This document shows positions 35,400-43,699 of a DNA stretch of 45,242 nucleotides, piece by piece. Under the pieces are notes generated by a model. The model saw only the letters and a program-made list of their open reading frames with translations, had not been told where the DNA came from and did no database searches. How positions within the stretch are numbered: the stretch's first letter is position 1; each line of letters begins with the position of its first letter. Source of the stretch: Calothrix sp. CSU_2_0 (GTDB taxonomy: Bacteria > Cyanobacteriota > Cyanobacteriia > Cyanobacteriales > Nostocaceae); the NCBI GenBank assembly GCA_012034595.1, contig JAAUPE010000049.1:1-45242 (forward strand). Direction: 5' to 3'. A program made the translations under genes and the position numbers.

Positions 35400-36440
35400 A
35401 TGCAATTTATAGATCAAGCAGATATTGAAGTTGAAGCCGGAAAAGGTGGTGATGGTATCGTCGCTTTCCGACGGGAAAAATACGTTCCCGCAGGTGGTCC
35501 AGCAGGTGGAAATGGCGGAAAAGGTGGTTCGATATTTTTTCGTGCTGCTGAAGATTTACAAACTTTACTTGACTTTCGTTACAACCATCGATTTAAAGCT
35601 GGGAATGGTACTCGTGGGGGTCCTAGCAACTGTACAGGGGCAAATGGCAAGGATACAATTGTCGATGTGCCTTGCGGGACAATTATTTATGATGCTCAAA
35701 CTGGTGATGTTATAGCCGATTTGACCGAAGTCGGGCAAACAGTTTTAATCGCGGCAGGTGGTAAAGGTGGTTTAGGAAACAAGCATTTTTTGAGCAACCG
35801 TAATCGTGCCCCCGAACATGCTCTTCCTGGTTTGGATGGCGAAATTAAGTTACTGCGTCTAGAATTAAAACTTTTGGCGGAAGTGGGAATTATTGGACTT
35901 CCCAATGCGGGAAAATCAACTTTAATTTCGGCGTTATCTGCAGCACGTCCAAAAATTGCTGATTATCCCTTTACGACGTTAATACCTAATTTGGGTGTGG
36001 TAAGAAAGCCGACTGGAGATGGTACGGTATTTGCTGATATTCCGGGATTAATTGAAGGTGCTTCGGAAGGTGCGGGATTGGGGTATGATTTTTTACGACA
36101 TATCGAAAGAACCCGCGTTTTACTGCATTTAATTGATGCAACTAGCGAAAATGTCATTGCTGACTATCAAACTATTCAGAGTGAATTGGAAGCATACGGT
36201 AGAAATTTGGCTACACGTCCGCAAATTTTGGCATTGAATAAAATTGATGCTATTGATAATGAAAGTGTTGATTTGTCCGAGTTAGCAACTCAGCTTAATC
36301 ATATTTCCGGCAATAAAGTGTTTATAGTTTCAGCTGTGACTCGTGCTGGATTGGATGAGTTAATGCAGGAAGTTTGGCGAATTTTGGATGATATGAATGT
36401 AATTGAGGCAGAAGAAGAATTAGTTTTAAGTAGTTACTAA
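35400..36440 (+). CDS. obgE: GTPase ObgE/CgtA
   Basis: 346-residue Obg-family GTPase that acts in late assembly of the large ribosomal subunit. The N-terminal glycine-rich Obg fold ([20 protein letters not shown]) is complete. The G domain follows: G1 GLPNAGKST near residue 167, G2 region [12 protein letters not shown]3 DIPGLIEGA and G4 NKID. It lacks the extended C-terminal domain found in some bacteria, as is common in cyanobacteria. It is alone, with short AACTCAAAACTCTTA-type repeats upstream (about 35340-35385). Confidence 0.97.
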   Translation: MQFIDQADIEVEAGKGGDGIVAFRREKYVPAGGPAGGNGGKGGSIFFRAAEDLQTLLDFRYNHRFKAGNGTRGGPSNCTGANGKDTIVDVPCGTIIYDAQTGDVIADLTEVGQTVLIAAGGKGGLGNKHFLSNRNRAPEHALPGLDGEIKLLRLELKLLAEVGIIGLPNAGKSTLISALSAARPKIADYPFTTLIPNLGVVRKPTGDGTVFADIPGLIEGASEGAGLGYDFLRHIERTRVLLHLIDATSENVIADYQTIQSELEAYGRNLATRPQILALNKIDAIDNESVDLSELATQLNHISGNKVFIVSAVTRAGLDELMQEVWRILDDMNVIEAEEELVLSSY

Positions 36441-36568
36441 TGATGACTTCATAAAATTGGGTTTATCTTGAAAATCCCAACAAAAAACCTATGACTGCCA
36501 TTACTATCAATTTTAATAATGTAGTCAAGCTTACCGAGTTTTGTTTGGTAGTTTAATGGTTGTGTCTC

Positions 36569-37108
36569 ATGTACAAATTTGCTGCTGCGGATGAAAGCGA
36601 AATAATTGTCTTTGGTGCAGCTAAACCAGGTAAATCGGAACAACAAGTTAATCAATGGATTAAATTTATGAAAGGGCAAGGTATACAACGAGTGTGTTGT
36701 TTACTTGCTCCAGTTCAGTTAGCACCTTATGCGAATTCATTAGGTTTAGATTTACTAGAGGTTTACCGAAAAGAATTTGGCGAAGATAAGGTTTGTTGGG
36801 CAGCAATTGTAGATTTTCAACTTGCTGATTTAGCAACTTTGACGCAGAAAATATTGCCATTTCTTAGTGATGCTTATCAACAACATGAAAAAGTTGTTGT
36901 TCATTGTGGTGGTGGGATTGGTAGAACTGGACATGTATTAGCAGCTTGGCTGGTGAGAAGTCGAGGAATGTCAAATAAAGATGCAATTTCTGCTGTCAAA
37001 CGTACAGGAAGAAATCCTTATGAAGCTGCGATCGCATCTCTCTTTCTTTGGAAAAATCCTGGTAAAGTTATTCAACAATTAAATTCTCTTTTAGATAGCT
37101 GTCGATAG
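36569..37108 (+). CDS. Dual-specificity protein phosphatase family protein
   Basis: 179-residue cysteine phosphatase. The P-loop VVHCGGGIGRTG has C113 and R119 of the C-x5-R motif; D82 in AIVDFQLAD could act as the general acid. Downstream helices (LAAWLVRSRGMSNKDAISAVKRTGRNPYEA) match DSP-type tyrosine/dual-specificity phosphatases. It is expected in the cytoplasm, removing phosphate from proteins or possibly from phosphoinositide-like or RNA ends. The ATG at 36569 is preferred over a TTG at 36560. It is 128 bp after obgE in the same direction. Confidence 0.85.
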   Translation: MYKFAAADESEIIVFGAAKPGKSEQQVNQWIKFMKGQGIQRVCCLLAPVQLAPYANSLGLDLLEVYRKEFGEDKVCWAAIVDFQLADLATLTQKILPFLSDAYQQHEKVVVHCGGGIGRTGHVLAAWLVRSRGMSNKDAISAVKRTGRNPYEAAIASLFLWKNPGKVIQQLNSLLDSCR

Positions 37109-37199
37109 ATATAGTGCTTCGTTTGGATGGAATGCAAATTAAGAGGAATAAATAAATAATAAATAATAAATAATAAATAAACAAATAATAAATAAATGA

Positions 37200-37223
37200 G
37201 GGCAAACAGCCGTTTGCCCCTAC
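37200..37223 (+). repeat. GTAGGGG stem-loop repeat with AATAAATAA tract
   Basis: GGGCAAACAGCCGTTTGCCC then CCTAC, directly preceded by TAATAAATAA-type tandem repeats (about 37148-37198). Its right end meets the stop region of the LysM gene at 37220. Confidence 0.8.
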
Positions 37224-37429
37224 GAAACAAATTTAAACCGATTATTTGCAGTTAAATGAGAAAAAATATACCGATAATCGCAGTATTGAGGAACTCTTAA
37301 TTTTACTCCTGGAACTAATACAATTACCTCTGGATTCGCATTATAAATAACTTGCCAGCAAATGCGATCGCCATAAATTTTTTCAGCTATTTTAAATAAT
37401 GTATCACCCGTTTCTACTGTATAAAGCAT
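37220..37429 (-). CDS. LysM-domain protein
   Basis: 69-residue protein that is essentially a single LysM domain: YTVETGDTLFKIAEKIYGD and WQVIYNANPEVIVLVPGVKLRVP. LysM binds N-acetylglucosamine glycans such as peptidoglycan. There is no signal peptide, so export by a standard route is not evident; similar stand-alone LysM proteins in bacteria are often cytoplasmic or of unknown location. About 19 residues follow the domain. The stop codon lies within the adjoining stem-loop repeat. Confidence 0.85.
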   Translation of the reverse strand: MLYTVETGDTLFKIAEKIYGDRICWQVIYNANPEVIVLVPGVKLRVPQYCDYRYIFSHLTANNRFKFVS

Positions 37430-37775
37430 TTTTTATAACCTCAATTGTATAAAATTGTCTCAGTAAATATTATTGTTTTGATAAAAAATACAACTCAAGC
37501 ATTAGCCAAAGCGAATACTTGTTTTATTTAAGTAAATTCATATCTAATAATTCTGTTAATAGTAAGCATTGTGAATTTTATGAATGTTTGTGATGTCGCA
37601 TTTATTAATTTGCATGAGTTACGTAAAATTAACATGTCACCACTAATTAGTGACAAAATTACGAGCTTATGGACTATCTCGGTAAATCCACATTATGACT
37701 AACAATATCACCAATCTATCTAATTAATCGGGGATATGAAGTTTTTATAACGAACCAAGAAGAAAAGAGTAAAAA
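37430..37775. other. Divergent intergenic region upstream of aroE
   Basis: About 346 bp between the LysM gene (minus) and aroE (plus). It contains the palindrome CACTAATTAGTG at 37641-37652 with outer GTCAC/GTGAC arms (37636-37654). No repeat array seen. Confidence 0.5.
37636..37654. promoter_or_regulatory. Nested palindrome, operator-like
   Basis: CACTAATTAGTG is a perfect 12-bp palindrome; the flanking GTCAC and GTGAC form a larger alternative stem. It lies about 120 bp upstream of aroE. Regulator unknown. Confidence 0.3.
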
Positions 37776-38657
37776 ATGATTACAGGCACTACCAAACTAT
37801 TAGGTGTAATTGGATATCCAGTAGAGCATTCGCTGTCACCATTGATGCATAATGCGGCAATTTTGCAAATGGGAATTGACTTTGCTTACCTTCCCTTCGC
37901 GATCGCACCAGAAAAGTTAGAAGCAGCAATCAGAGGATTCGAGGCAATTGGAGTCGTCGGGTTTAGCATCACAATTCCCCACAAACAAGCAATTATGCCT
38001 TTTTTGACCGAAATATCGAGTTTAGCTAAAACCGTCGGAGCAGTGAATACAGTTGTTCGCAAAAATGACCAATGGGTAGGAACAAACACCGATGTCGAAG
38101 GATTCATTGCCCCATTGCGATCGCAAGATAATCGCGATTGGAGTCAGACTACAACGGTAATTTTAGGGAATGGTGGAGCTGCAAGGGCAGTTGTTGCGGG
38201 TTGCGTTCAACTCGGTTGTAGCGAAATTCATGTTGTCGGCAGAAACTTGGCAAAATTAGATGCTTTTGCAGAAACTTGGGCTAATTCATCCTTAAAAACG
38301 AATTTACAAGTACATCAATGGGAATTACTACCAAAACTACTTCCCGATGCTGGTTTACTCGTAAATACAACACCCATTGGCATGTATCCACACATTCAAG
38401 AATCACCCTTAAGCGAGGAAGAAATAGAGAAACTAAACCCAAATTCACCCATCGTTTATGACTTAATTTACACACCAAACCCCACAAAACTACTACAACA
38501 AGCGCAAAAAATAGGAGCGATCGCAATTGATGGACTAGAAATGCTCATTCAACAAGGTGCAGCAGCATTAAAAATTTGGAGCGATCGCCAAACCATACCA
38601 GTAGATGTAATGCGACAAACACTAACAAAACACTTGAGAATAGGGAATAGGGAATAG
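37776..38657 (+). CDS. aroE: Shikimate dehydrogenase AroE
   Basis: 293-residue NADP-dependent enzyme reducing 3-dehydroshikimate to shikimate, in the route to aromatic amino acids. The substrate-binding SLSPLMHN and the catalytic lysine in FSITIPHKQAIMPF are present. The Rossmann motif is VILGNGGAARAVVAG and the NADP-specific loop is VVGRNLAKL. The family's TPIGMYP and DLIYTPNPTKLL blocks are also intact. Normal length, single gene, with GGGAATA microsatellite repeats starting at its stop codon. Confidence 0.97.
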   Translation: MITGTTKLLGVIGYPVEHSLSPLMHNAAILQMGIDFAYLPFAIAPEKLEAAIRGFEAIGVVGFSITIPHKQAIMPFLTEISSLAKTVGAVNTVVRKNDQWVGTNTDVEGFIAPLRSQDNRDWSQTTTVILGNGGAARAVVAGCVQLGCSEIHVVGRNLAKLDAFAETWANSSLKTNLQVHQWELLPKLLPDAGLLVNTTPIGMYPHIQESPLSEEEIEKLNPNSPIVYDLIYTPNPTKLLQQAQKIGAIAIDGLEMLIQQGAAALKIWSDRQTIPVDVMRQTLTKHLRIGNRE

Positions 38658-38722
38658 AGAATAGGGAATAGGGAATAGGATTAAGAGTCATTACAATCCC
38701 CAATCCCCAATCCCCAATCCCC
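38643..38722. repeat. GGGAATA and CAATCCC microsatellites
   Basis: About six GGGAATAG-type units (38643-38680) followed by CCCAATCC units (38696-38722) fill the space between the convergent aroE and Nudix genes. The two halves are partly complementary, so a hairpin in the transcript is possible. Confidence 0.75.
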
Positions 38723-39270
38723 TAATTAAAAAACGATCGCGCTAAAAAGAAACTCGAAATCGACTTAGCATCAACAAATTCACCATCCAAAATAGCCTTT
38801 TCCAACTGTTCTGGACTCCAAATCAGAACTTCGATATCTTCATCGTCATCTTGTGCAGGGGGTTTTTCGAGTTTTTCCAAATCCTGGGCAATAAAAGCAT
38901 AAATAATTTCGTCAGAATAACCAGGTGCAAGGAAAAATTCACCAAGTTTCTGCCATGTTTTGGCAGTATATCCCGTTTCCTCCTGAATTTCCCGCTTTAC
39001 AGTATCTAACGCCTCCTCATTGAGTTCCACCGTACCTGCGGGAAACTCCAAAACCCTAGTTCCGACAGCAAAGCGATATTGACGTACAAGTATAAGTTTA
39101 CCCTCAGATGTAACTGGTAGCGCTAAAGCCCCTCCTGGGTGACGAATGCACTCCCATTCTCCCTCCGATTTATTTGGCAACCGTAGACGATTGACCTCAA
39201 AATTAAACTTACGACCTTTGTAGAAAAGTCGTTCTTTCAGAAGTTGCGGTAATTCTCTACCTAATGACAT
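38722..39270 (-). CDS. Nudix hydrolase (ADP-ribose pyrophosphatase type)
   Basis: 182-residue Nudix enzyme. The Nudix box G-x5-E-x7-R-E-x2-E-E-x-G is fully present in GTVELNEEALDTVKREIQEE followed by TGY. The downstream Y-x-x-P-G-Y-like FFLAPGYSDEIIYAFIAQDL and the N-terminal GGALALPVTSEGKLILVRQYR resemble ADP-ribose pyrophosphatases (NudF type), which hydrolyse ADP-ribose to AMP and ribose 5-phosphate. It lies 86 bp downstream of folK in the same direction and may be in one transcript with it. Confidence 0.9.
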   Translation of the reverse strand: MSLGRELPQLLKERLFYKGRKFNFEVNRLRLPNKSEGEWECIRHPGGALALPVTSEGKLILVRQYRFAVGTRVLEFPAGTVELNEEALDTVKREIQEETGYTAKTWQKLGEFFLAPGYSDEIIYAFIAQDLEKLEKPPAQDDDEDIEVLIWSPEQLEKAILDGEFVDAKSISSFFLARSFFN

Positions 39271-39356
39271 AATCCGATGATTTTGTATGTAAACATACAG
39301 ACATACATTGAAAATTCGATTTTCTGATGCATCGGTCTGTATAGATGGTGGTCAAA

Positions 39357-39884
39357 TTAATCGCCTAAAAACAGGCTTACACCAGAACAGTCTACATCCT
39401 TAACCAGTTCTTTAATAGTTCTTTGAGAAACTGGTTCAAGCCAATCGGGGGCAATTTCCGCAAGTGGCACCAATACAAAAGCGCGATCGCCCATTCTGGG
39501 GTGGGGAATCTGCAACTTTGGTGTATTCAGAATCAAGTCATTGTATAATAACAAGTCTAAATCTAGGGTTCTAGCTCCCCAGCGATCGCGACGGATGCGT
39601 CCATATTTGTTTTCAATATTTAACAATATTTCTAATAACAGTTCTGGTATCATTTCCACTTGCAAAATGGCACAACCATTTAGATAATCCGGTTGAGGTG
39701 GTCCAACTGCCTTAGTTCGATACCAGCTTGATTTGGTCAGCAACTCGATTCCTGGGGTTTGAGCTAGTGTTTCCATTGCTGCTACCACAATCTCCTGGGA
39801 ATCTCCAAGATTACTTCCGATGGCAATGGCACTTTGGGCAATTCCCCTTGGGGATATGGCGCTATTATTTAACAAGTTCTCCAT
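39357..39884 (-). CDS. folK: HPPK, folate pathway pyrophosphokinase FolK
   Basis: 175-residue 2-amino-4-hydroxy-6-hydroxymethyldihydropteridine pyrophosphokinase, which activates the pterin before condensation with p-aminobenzoate. Family signatures are AIGSNLGDSQEIVVAAMETL, the DRWGARTLDLDLLLYND motif with its two Mg-binding aspartates, and PHPRMGDRAFVLVPL. The ~16-residue N-terminal extension before AIGSN is common. GAGAG lies about seven bases before the ATG. It is followed by the Nudix gene. Confidence 0.96.
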   Translation of the reverse strand: MENLLNNSAISPRGIAQSAIAIGSNLGDSQEIVVAAMETLAQTPGIELLTKSSWYRTKAVGPPQPDYLNGCAILQVEMIPELLLEILLNIENKYGRIRRDRWGARTLDLDLLLYNDLILNTPKLQIPHPRMGDRAFVLVPLAEIAPDWLEPVSQRTIKELVKDVDCSGVSLFLGD

Positions 39885-40210
39885 AGATTAACTCTCGATG
39901 ATTCGCTCTCAACTAGCTTAAATGCCTGCCGTTACACATTCTTCACAAAAACTGCTTTTTACTGCCATGTTGATTTTTCGGCTTAATTTTTTTCTCCCGG
40001 ACTTAATCTTAAAAAGCAGTAAAGATAATGTATGTTTTTTAACGAAGTTACTGGGGATAAATACATTCAAAGATTAGTCAAGAGTACATACATCTAAATA
40101 TCAATGGGATGCTATACTACCACAGATAATGTGATGCTCCGATGGGATTCTTTATATTTAGCTTATATTTTATTAACTAGTTAGCAACTGCTTGGGATTA
40201 AGGAACTGAC
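39885..40210. other. Divergent intergenic region, folK / PBP1A
   Basis: About 325 bp, AT-rich, with both promoters expected. No repeat, palindrome or RNA gene noted. Confidence 0.4.
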
Positions 40211-42769
40211 GTGCTAAAGTTTACATCTTGGTTCAGGGATAAATCAACAAACTTGGATAAAGCACATACTAATAATTCAGAGTTGCCACCTGGCGATACT
40301 CATAACAATCCTCAACAGGATGAAAAATCGGCAAATGAACAGACTACAGAGGAAGAATCGACATCAGACAAGGCTGGAGGTGGCAAGCAGTTGCTCAACC
40401 AAGTTAGTCAAGTGTCGTCAACAATAATTAATAAACTTCCTGGTAGTTCCAAACCTTTATACCGACGTTTTTGGTTTTTGGCGGGTTTGGGTTTGGGTGG
40501 GGGTGCTTTGGCAGTTACTTCTAGCATCTCAAATATCGATAAGAATTTGCCAAATACAGCCGACCTGAATAGCGTTGTCCGCGAACAAACCCTAACCATC
40601 AAAGCTGGGGATGGGACAATTTTACAGCAAACAGGACCAGCAACCCGCGAAGAATTATCGCTTGAGGAAATCCCTGAAAATCTCAGAAAAGCTTTTATTG
40701 CCTCAGAAGATCGGAGATTTAACAAGCATGATGGAGTTGATGCTCAAGGGATTATGCGGGCAGTTGTTAATAACGTGCGATCGCAAAATGTCGTCGAGGG
40801 TGGAAGTACTATCACCCAGCAGTTAGCGCGGATTCTCTTCTTAAAACAAGAAAAAAGCATTTTACGTAAAGTCAAAGAGGCACGACTCGCACAGAAAATG
40901 GAGCGAGAGTTAAGCAAAGATAAAATTCTCGAACGCTATCTCAATCTTGTGTACTTAGGTTCCGGAGCTTATGGGGTAGGAGATGCCGCTTGGGTCTATT
41001 TCAGCAAACCAGTCAAAGATTTAACTTTAGCAGAAATGGCAACAATTGCTGGACTTGCCCCCGCACCTAGCCTTTATGCCCCCGATAGAAACCCCGAAAC
41101 CGCTAAACAGCGTCGTAATCTCGTATTACAAAGAATGCTGGAAGATGGGGTAATTACCGCAACCGATAAACAAGCAGCCGTAGACGAACCCCTCACAGTC
41201 AAATCCAGCCCTCCCAAACGCACCGAAGTCCAATCGCCTTACTTTACCAGTTTCGTCCAAAAAGAACTACCCAAATACCTTAAACCCGAAGCCATCGAAG
41301 CGGGAGGGTTAACAATCGAAACCACCCTCGATCCAGCTTGGCAAACCGCAGCCGAAAATGCGATCGCCAAAACCCTGCGGAATCAGGGAAGCTATGAAAA
41401 CTTCAAACAAGCGGCTTTGGTATCAATTGACCCCAGAAACGGACAAATAAAAGCAATGGTGGGGGGTAAAGAATTTGGAAAATACCAATTTAATCGCGTT
41501 ACCCAAGCCCAGCGACAACCCGGTTCCACCTTCAAAGCATTTGTTTACGCAGCCGCGATCGCAACCGGAATGAGTCCTTACCAAGACTTCCAAGACTCCC
41601 CCCTAGTAGTAGATGGTTACGAACCAAAAAACTACGATGAAGGTTATCGGGGTTCGATGGATGTGCGAACCGCTCTCACCAAATCAATTAATATTGTGGC
41701 GGTACGAGTTCTAATGCGAACGGGATTTAATCCCACCATCGACCTTGCCCACAAAATGGGCATCAAATCCGAACTCAAACCAATGTATTCCCTAGCACTT
41801 GGTGCGGGAGAAGTAAACTTATTAGAAATAACTAGTGCCTACGGAACTTTTGCAACCCAAGGTATACACAACGAAGTCCACGGAATTACCCGTATACTCG
41901 ATCGGCGAGGTGAAGAAATTTGGAAAGCCAATTTTACCCCCGAACGCGCTCTAGATACGGACAGTTCCAATATCATGACCTGGATGTTGCGGGATGTTGT
42001 CTCATCGGGCACTGGTCAGCCAGCCCAATTAAATGACAGAGCTGTTGCGGGGAAAACCGGTACAACCGATGAAGCCCGTGATTTGTGGTTTATTGGTTAT
42101 ATCCCTCAAGTTGTCACAGGTGTGTGGCTGGGTAATGATAACAACAAACCTACCTATGGAAGTAGCGGTACTGCTGCCTATACTTGGCGACAGTTTATGA
42201 AGGAAGTCGTCAAGGGAATGGAGGTTGAGAAATTCGCCGAACGTCCCAAACTCGAAAAGCGTAAAGGTAGTATCAAAGCCGAACCAATTAAGGCTGGAAG
42301 AGTCGTCAACCGTGCCATTGCCGACAAAGATAAAAGCGATCGCAATGGTTCCGGGGAAGATGTGCCCAGACGGAGACGACGCAGCCAAGATACAAGCTCA
42401 GACGACAATAATAACAGCGAACAAGGTTCATCAAGAAGACGCAGACGTTCTTACCAAAGCGAACAGCAAGAAGACAATACTCCCAGACGTAGTTCGAGAA
42501 GACGTTCCCGTAGCTATGATACAAATTCAGGTAGTTCAGACGGTTCATCTTCATCCCGTCGTCAACGTTCGCGACAAGTCGAATCAGATTCGTCTTCATC
42601 AAATTCCGAAAGGCGATCGCGTCGTCGTTATTCCGAACCCTCCACCGAAAATTCTGGTTCTTCTTCGCGATCGCGTCGCTCAGGTTCTTCAGGAAATTCG
42701 GAATCCGCACCTAGTTCATCACCATCATGGCGCGATCGGCTACGTCCATCCGGTGGTTCTGAAAGGTAG
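40211..42769 (+). CDS. Class A penicillin-binding protein (PBP1A type)
   Basis: 852-residue bifunctional glycosyltransferase/transpeptidase that polymerises and crosslinks peptidoglycan. A GTG start leads into a ~75-residue polar cytoplasmic region, then a membrane anchor (WFLAGLGLGGGALAVTS). The GT51 domain has AFIASEDRRFNKHDGVD, GGSTITQQLAR and ARLAQKMERELSKDKILERY. The transpeptidase domain has STFK in RQPGSTFKAF, SIN and GKTGTTDEARDLW near residue 612. From about residue 717 the C-terminus is an unusual Arg/Ser-rich low-complexity tail, ending SWRDRLRPSGGSER, absent from typical PBP1A. Confidence 0.95.
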   Translation: MLKFTSWFRDKSTNLDKAHTNNSELPPGDTHNNPQQDEKSANEQTTEEESTSDKAGGGKQLLNQVSQVSSTIINKLPGSSKPLYRRFWFLAGLGLGGGALAVTSSISNIDKNLPNTADLNSVVREQTLTIKAGDGTILQQTGPATREELSLEEIPENLRKAFIASEDRRFNKHDGVDAQGIMRAVVNNVRSQNVVEGGSTITQQLARILFLKQEKSILRKVKEARLAQKMERELSKDKILERYLNLVYLGSGAYGVGDAAWVYFSKPVKDLTLAEMATIAGLAPAPSLYAPDRNPETAKQRRNLVLQRMLEDGVITATDKQAAVDEPLTVKSSPPKRTEVQSPYFTSFVQKELPKYLKPEAIEAGGLTIETTLDPAWQTAAENAIAKTLRNQGSYENFKQAALVSIDPRNGQIKAMVGGKEFGKYQFNRVTQAQRQPGSTFKAFVYAAAIATGMSPYQDFQDSPLVVDGYEPKNYDEGYRGSMDVRTALTKSINIVAVRVLMRTGFNPTIDLAHKMGIKSELKPMYSLALGAGEVNLLEITSAYGTFATQGIHNEVHGITRILDRRGEEIWKANFTPERALDTDSSNIMTWMLRDVVSSGTGQPAQLNDRAVAGKTGTTDEARDLWFIGYIPQVVTGVWLGNDNNKPTYGSSGTAAYTWRQFMKEVVKGMEVEKFAERPKLEKRKGSIKAEPIKAGRVVNRAIADKDKSDRNGSGEDVPRRRRRSQDTSSDDNNNSEQGSSRRRRRSYQSEQQEDNTPRRSSRRRSRSYDTNSGSSDGSSSSRRQRSRQVESDSSSSNSERRSRRRYSEPSTENSGSSSRSRRSGSSGNSESAPSSSPSWRDRLRPSGGSER

Positions 42770-42894
42770 ACTAAGAAAAAGGGTAAGTTTTACAAAAGAA
42801 TTCATACCTACCCTTCTTCCGACTGGCAGATGCAACCTGAATGTTATTTTTGTACGGTCATTAGTAGCGTTACTAACAATAGGAAAAGTTACTT

Positions 42895-43098
42895 ATGTAC
42901 CTAATTATGCAAGCAGCAGCAAGCCAACAGCCTCATTTCCCCTTCGCTTCGGTTAGTGTATTAGCTCTTGGTTTTATTGCCGCAACCACAATTGGCTCAA
43001 TTGCTTGGTATAACTCCAAACGTCCTGTCGGTTGGGAAGATAAAGAACGTCCCAGCGTTGTCCCCGAAGTCGAAAAAGAACAAACTCCCGGTGTGTAA
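42895..43098 (+). CDS. Small one-helix membrane protein, Psb35-like
   Basis: 67-residue protein with one hydrophobic helix (about residues 20-42, FASVSVLALGFIAATTIGSI) followed by AWYNSKRPVGWEDKERP and an acidic tail. The layout, with the conserved W-Y-N-S-K-R-P-x-G-W-E stretch after the helix, recalls Psb35 (Ssl2148), a photosystem II CP47-module protein. That identity is from memory and tentative. AGGAAAAG upstream supports the ATG at 42895; a second ATG at 42907 is possible. A thylakoid membrane location is expected if the call is right. Confidence 0.6.
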   Translation: MYLIMQAAASQQPHFPFASVSVLALGFIAATTIGSIAWYNSKRPVGWEDKERPSVVPEVEKEQTPGV

Positions 43099-43119
43099 TT
43101 TGTCAAGATGTTCAATTGA

Positions 43120-43143
43120 GTAGGGGCAAACGGTTGTTTGCCC
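43120..43143 (-). repeat. GTAGGGG stem-loop repeat
   Basis: Reads GTAGGGGCAAACGGTTGTTT then GCCC on the plus strand, the exact complement of the 6310 copy. It is between convergent genes (Psb35-like and TerB-like) and may be a bidirectional terminator. Confidence 0.85.
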
Positions 43144-43222
43144 TGATTTGTATGACATTCACACACATTTGCCCTGATTTGTATAGAATCCAAACTAGAA
43201 GTGCTATAAACCCACAAATCTT

Positions 43223-43639
43223 TTAATTTTGCACATCAACCCAGCGTCGATAGAGTTTTTGCACTTGTCTAAGCACAGTATTGGCAATAGGTTGATTAGA
43301 TTCGTCCTGTATTTTCATTAACTTGTTCAAAAGTCTGGCTTCTTCCGTCGCAACTTCACCATCACTGTAAATTAATCCACTGATGTCTTGAAGTAAACTT
43401 TCGCATTCCTCATTGCTAGGGCGATCGCCTAAATATTCATGAACCCATTCATAAAACTGATTTGGTTTAACCTGTACTAATTCGTACAACCAAGGTTTAA
43501 TATCGGGGTCATTGGCGACACCTCTTTCTTGGGCTATCTGACGTAAATACTGACGTTCCTCTGGTTGAATTACGCCATCGATCCACGCTGCCCCAATCAG
43601 TATTTTTACTAAGTTTTTGACACTCGAATTGCTAATCAT
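43223..43639 (-). CDS. TerB-like (tellurite resistance TerB family) protein
   Basis: 138-residue all-helical acidic protein with a TerB-like arrangement: LIGAAWIDGVIQPEERQYLR in the N-terminal half and DISGLIYSDGEVATEEARLLNKL in the C-terminal half. The paired D-G-x2-x-x-E-E motifs probably bind divalent metal. It is related in fold to the N-terminal domain of the 34498 protein but lacks the nitrogenase-C part. Soluble, no signal peptide. It lies 60 bp downstream of rsmB in the same direction. TerB-like proteins are not always linked to tellurite; function unknown. Confidence 0.82.
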   Translation of the reverse strand: MISNSSVKNLVKILIGAAWIDGVIQPEERQYLRQIAQERGVANDPDIKPWLYELVQVKPNQFYEWVHEYLGDRPSNEECESLLQDISGLIYSDGEVATEEARLLNKLMKIQDESNQPIANTVLRQVQKLYRRWVDVQN

Positions 43640-43699
43640 TATTCAGCCTCGCAATCGCGATTTATCCCTAGATGGAATATTACCAATGCTTGGCAGTAA

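Noticed and set aside
36560-37108. Part of a phosphatase/kinase signalling pair with the 12.5 kb kinase
   Set aside because: The genes are 23 kb apart with nothing linking them.
43223-43639. Tellurite resistance operon
   Set aside because: Only isolated TerB-like domains are present; no TerC, TerD or TerZ partners are seen.
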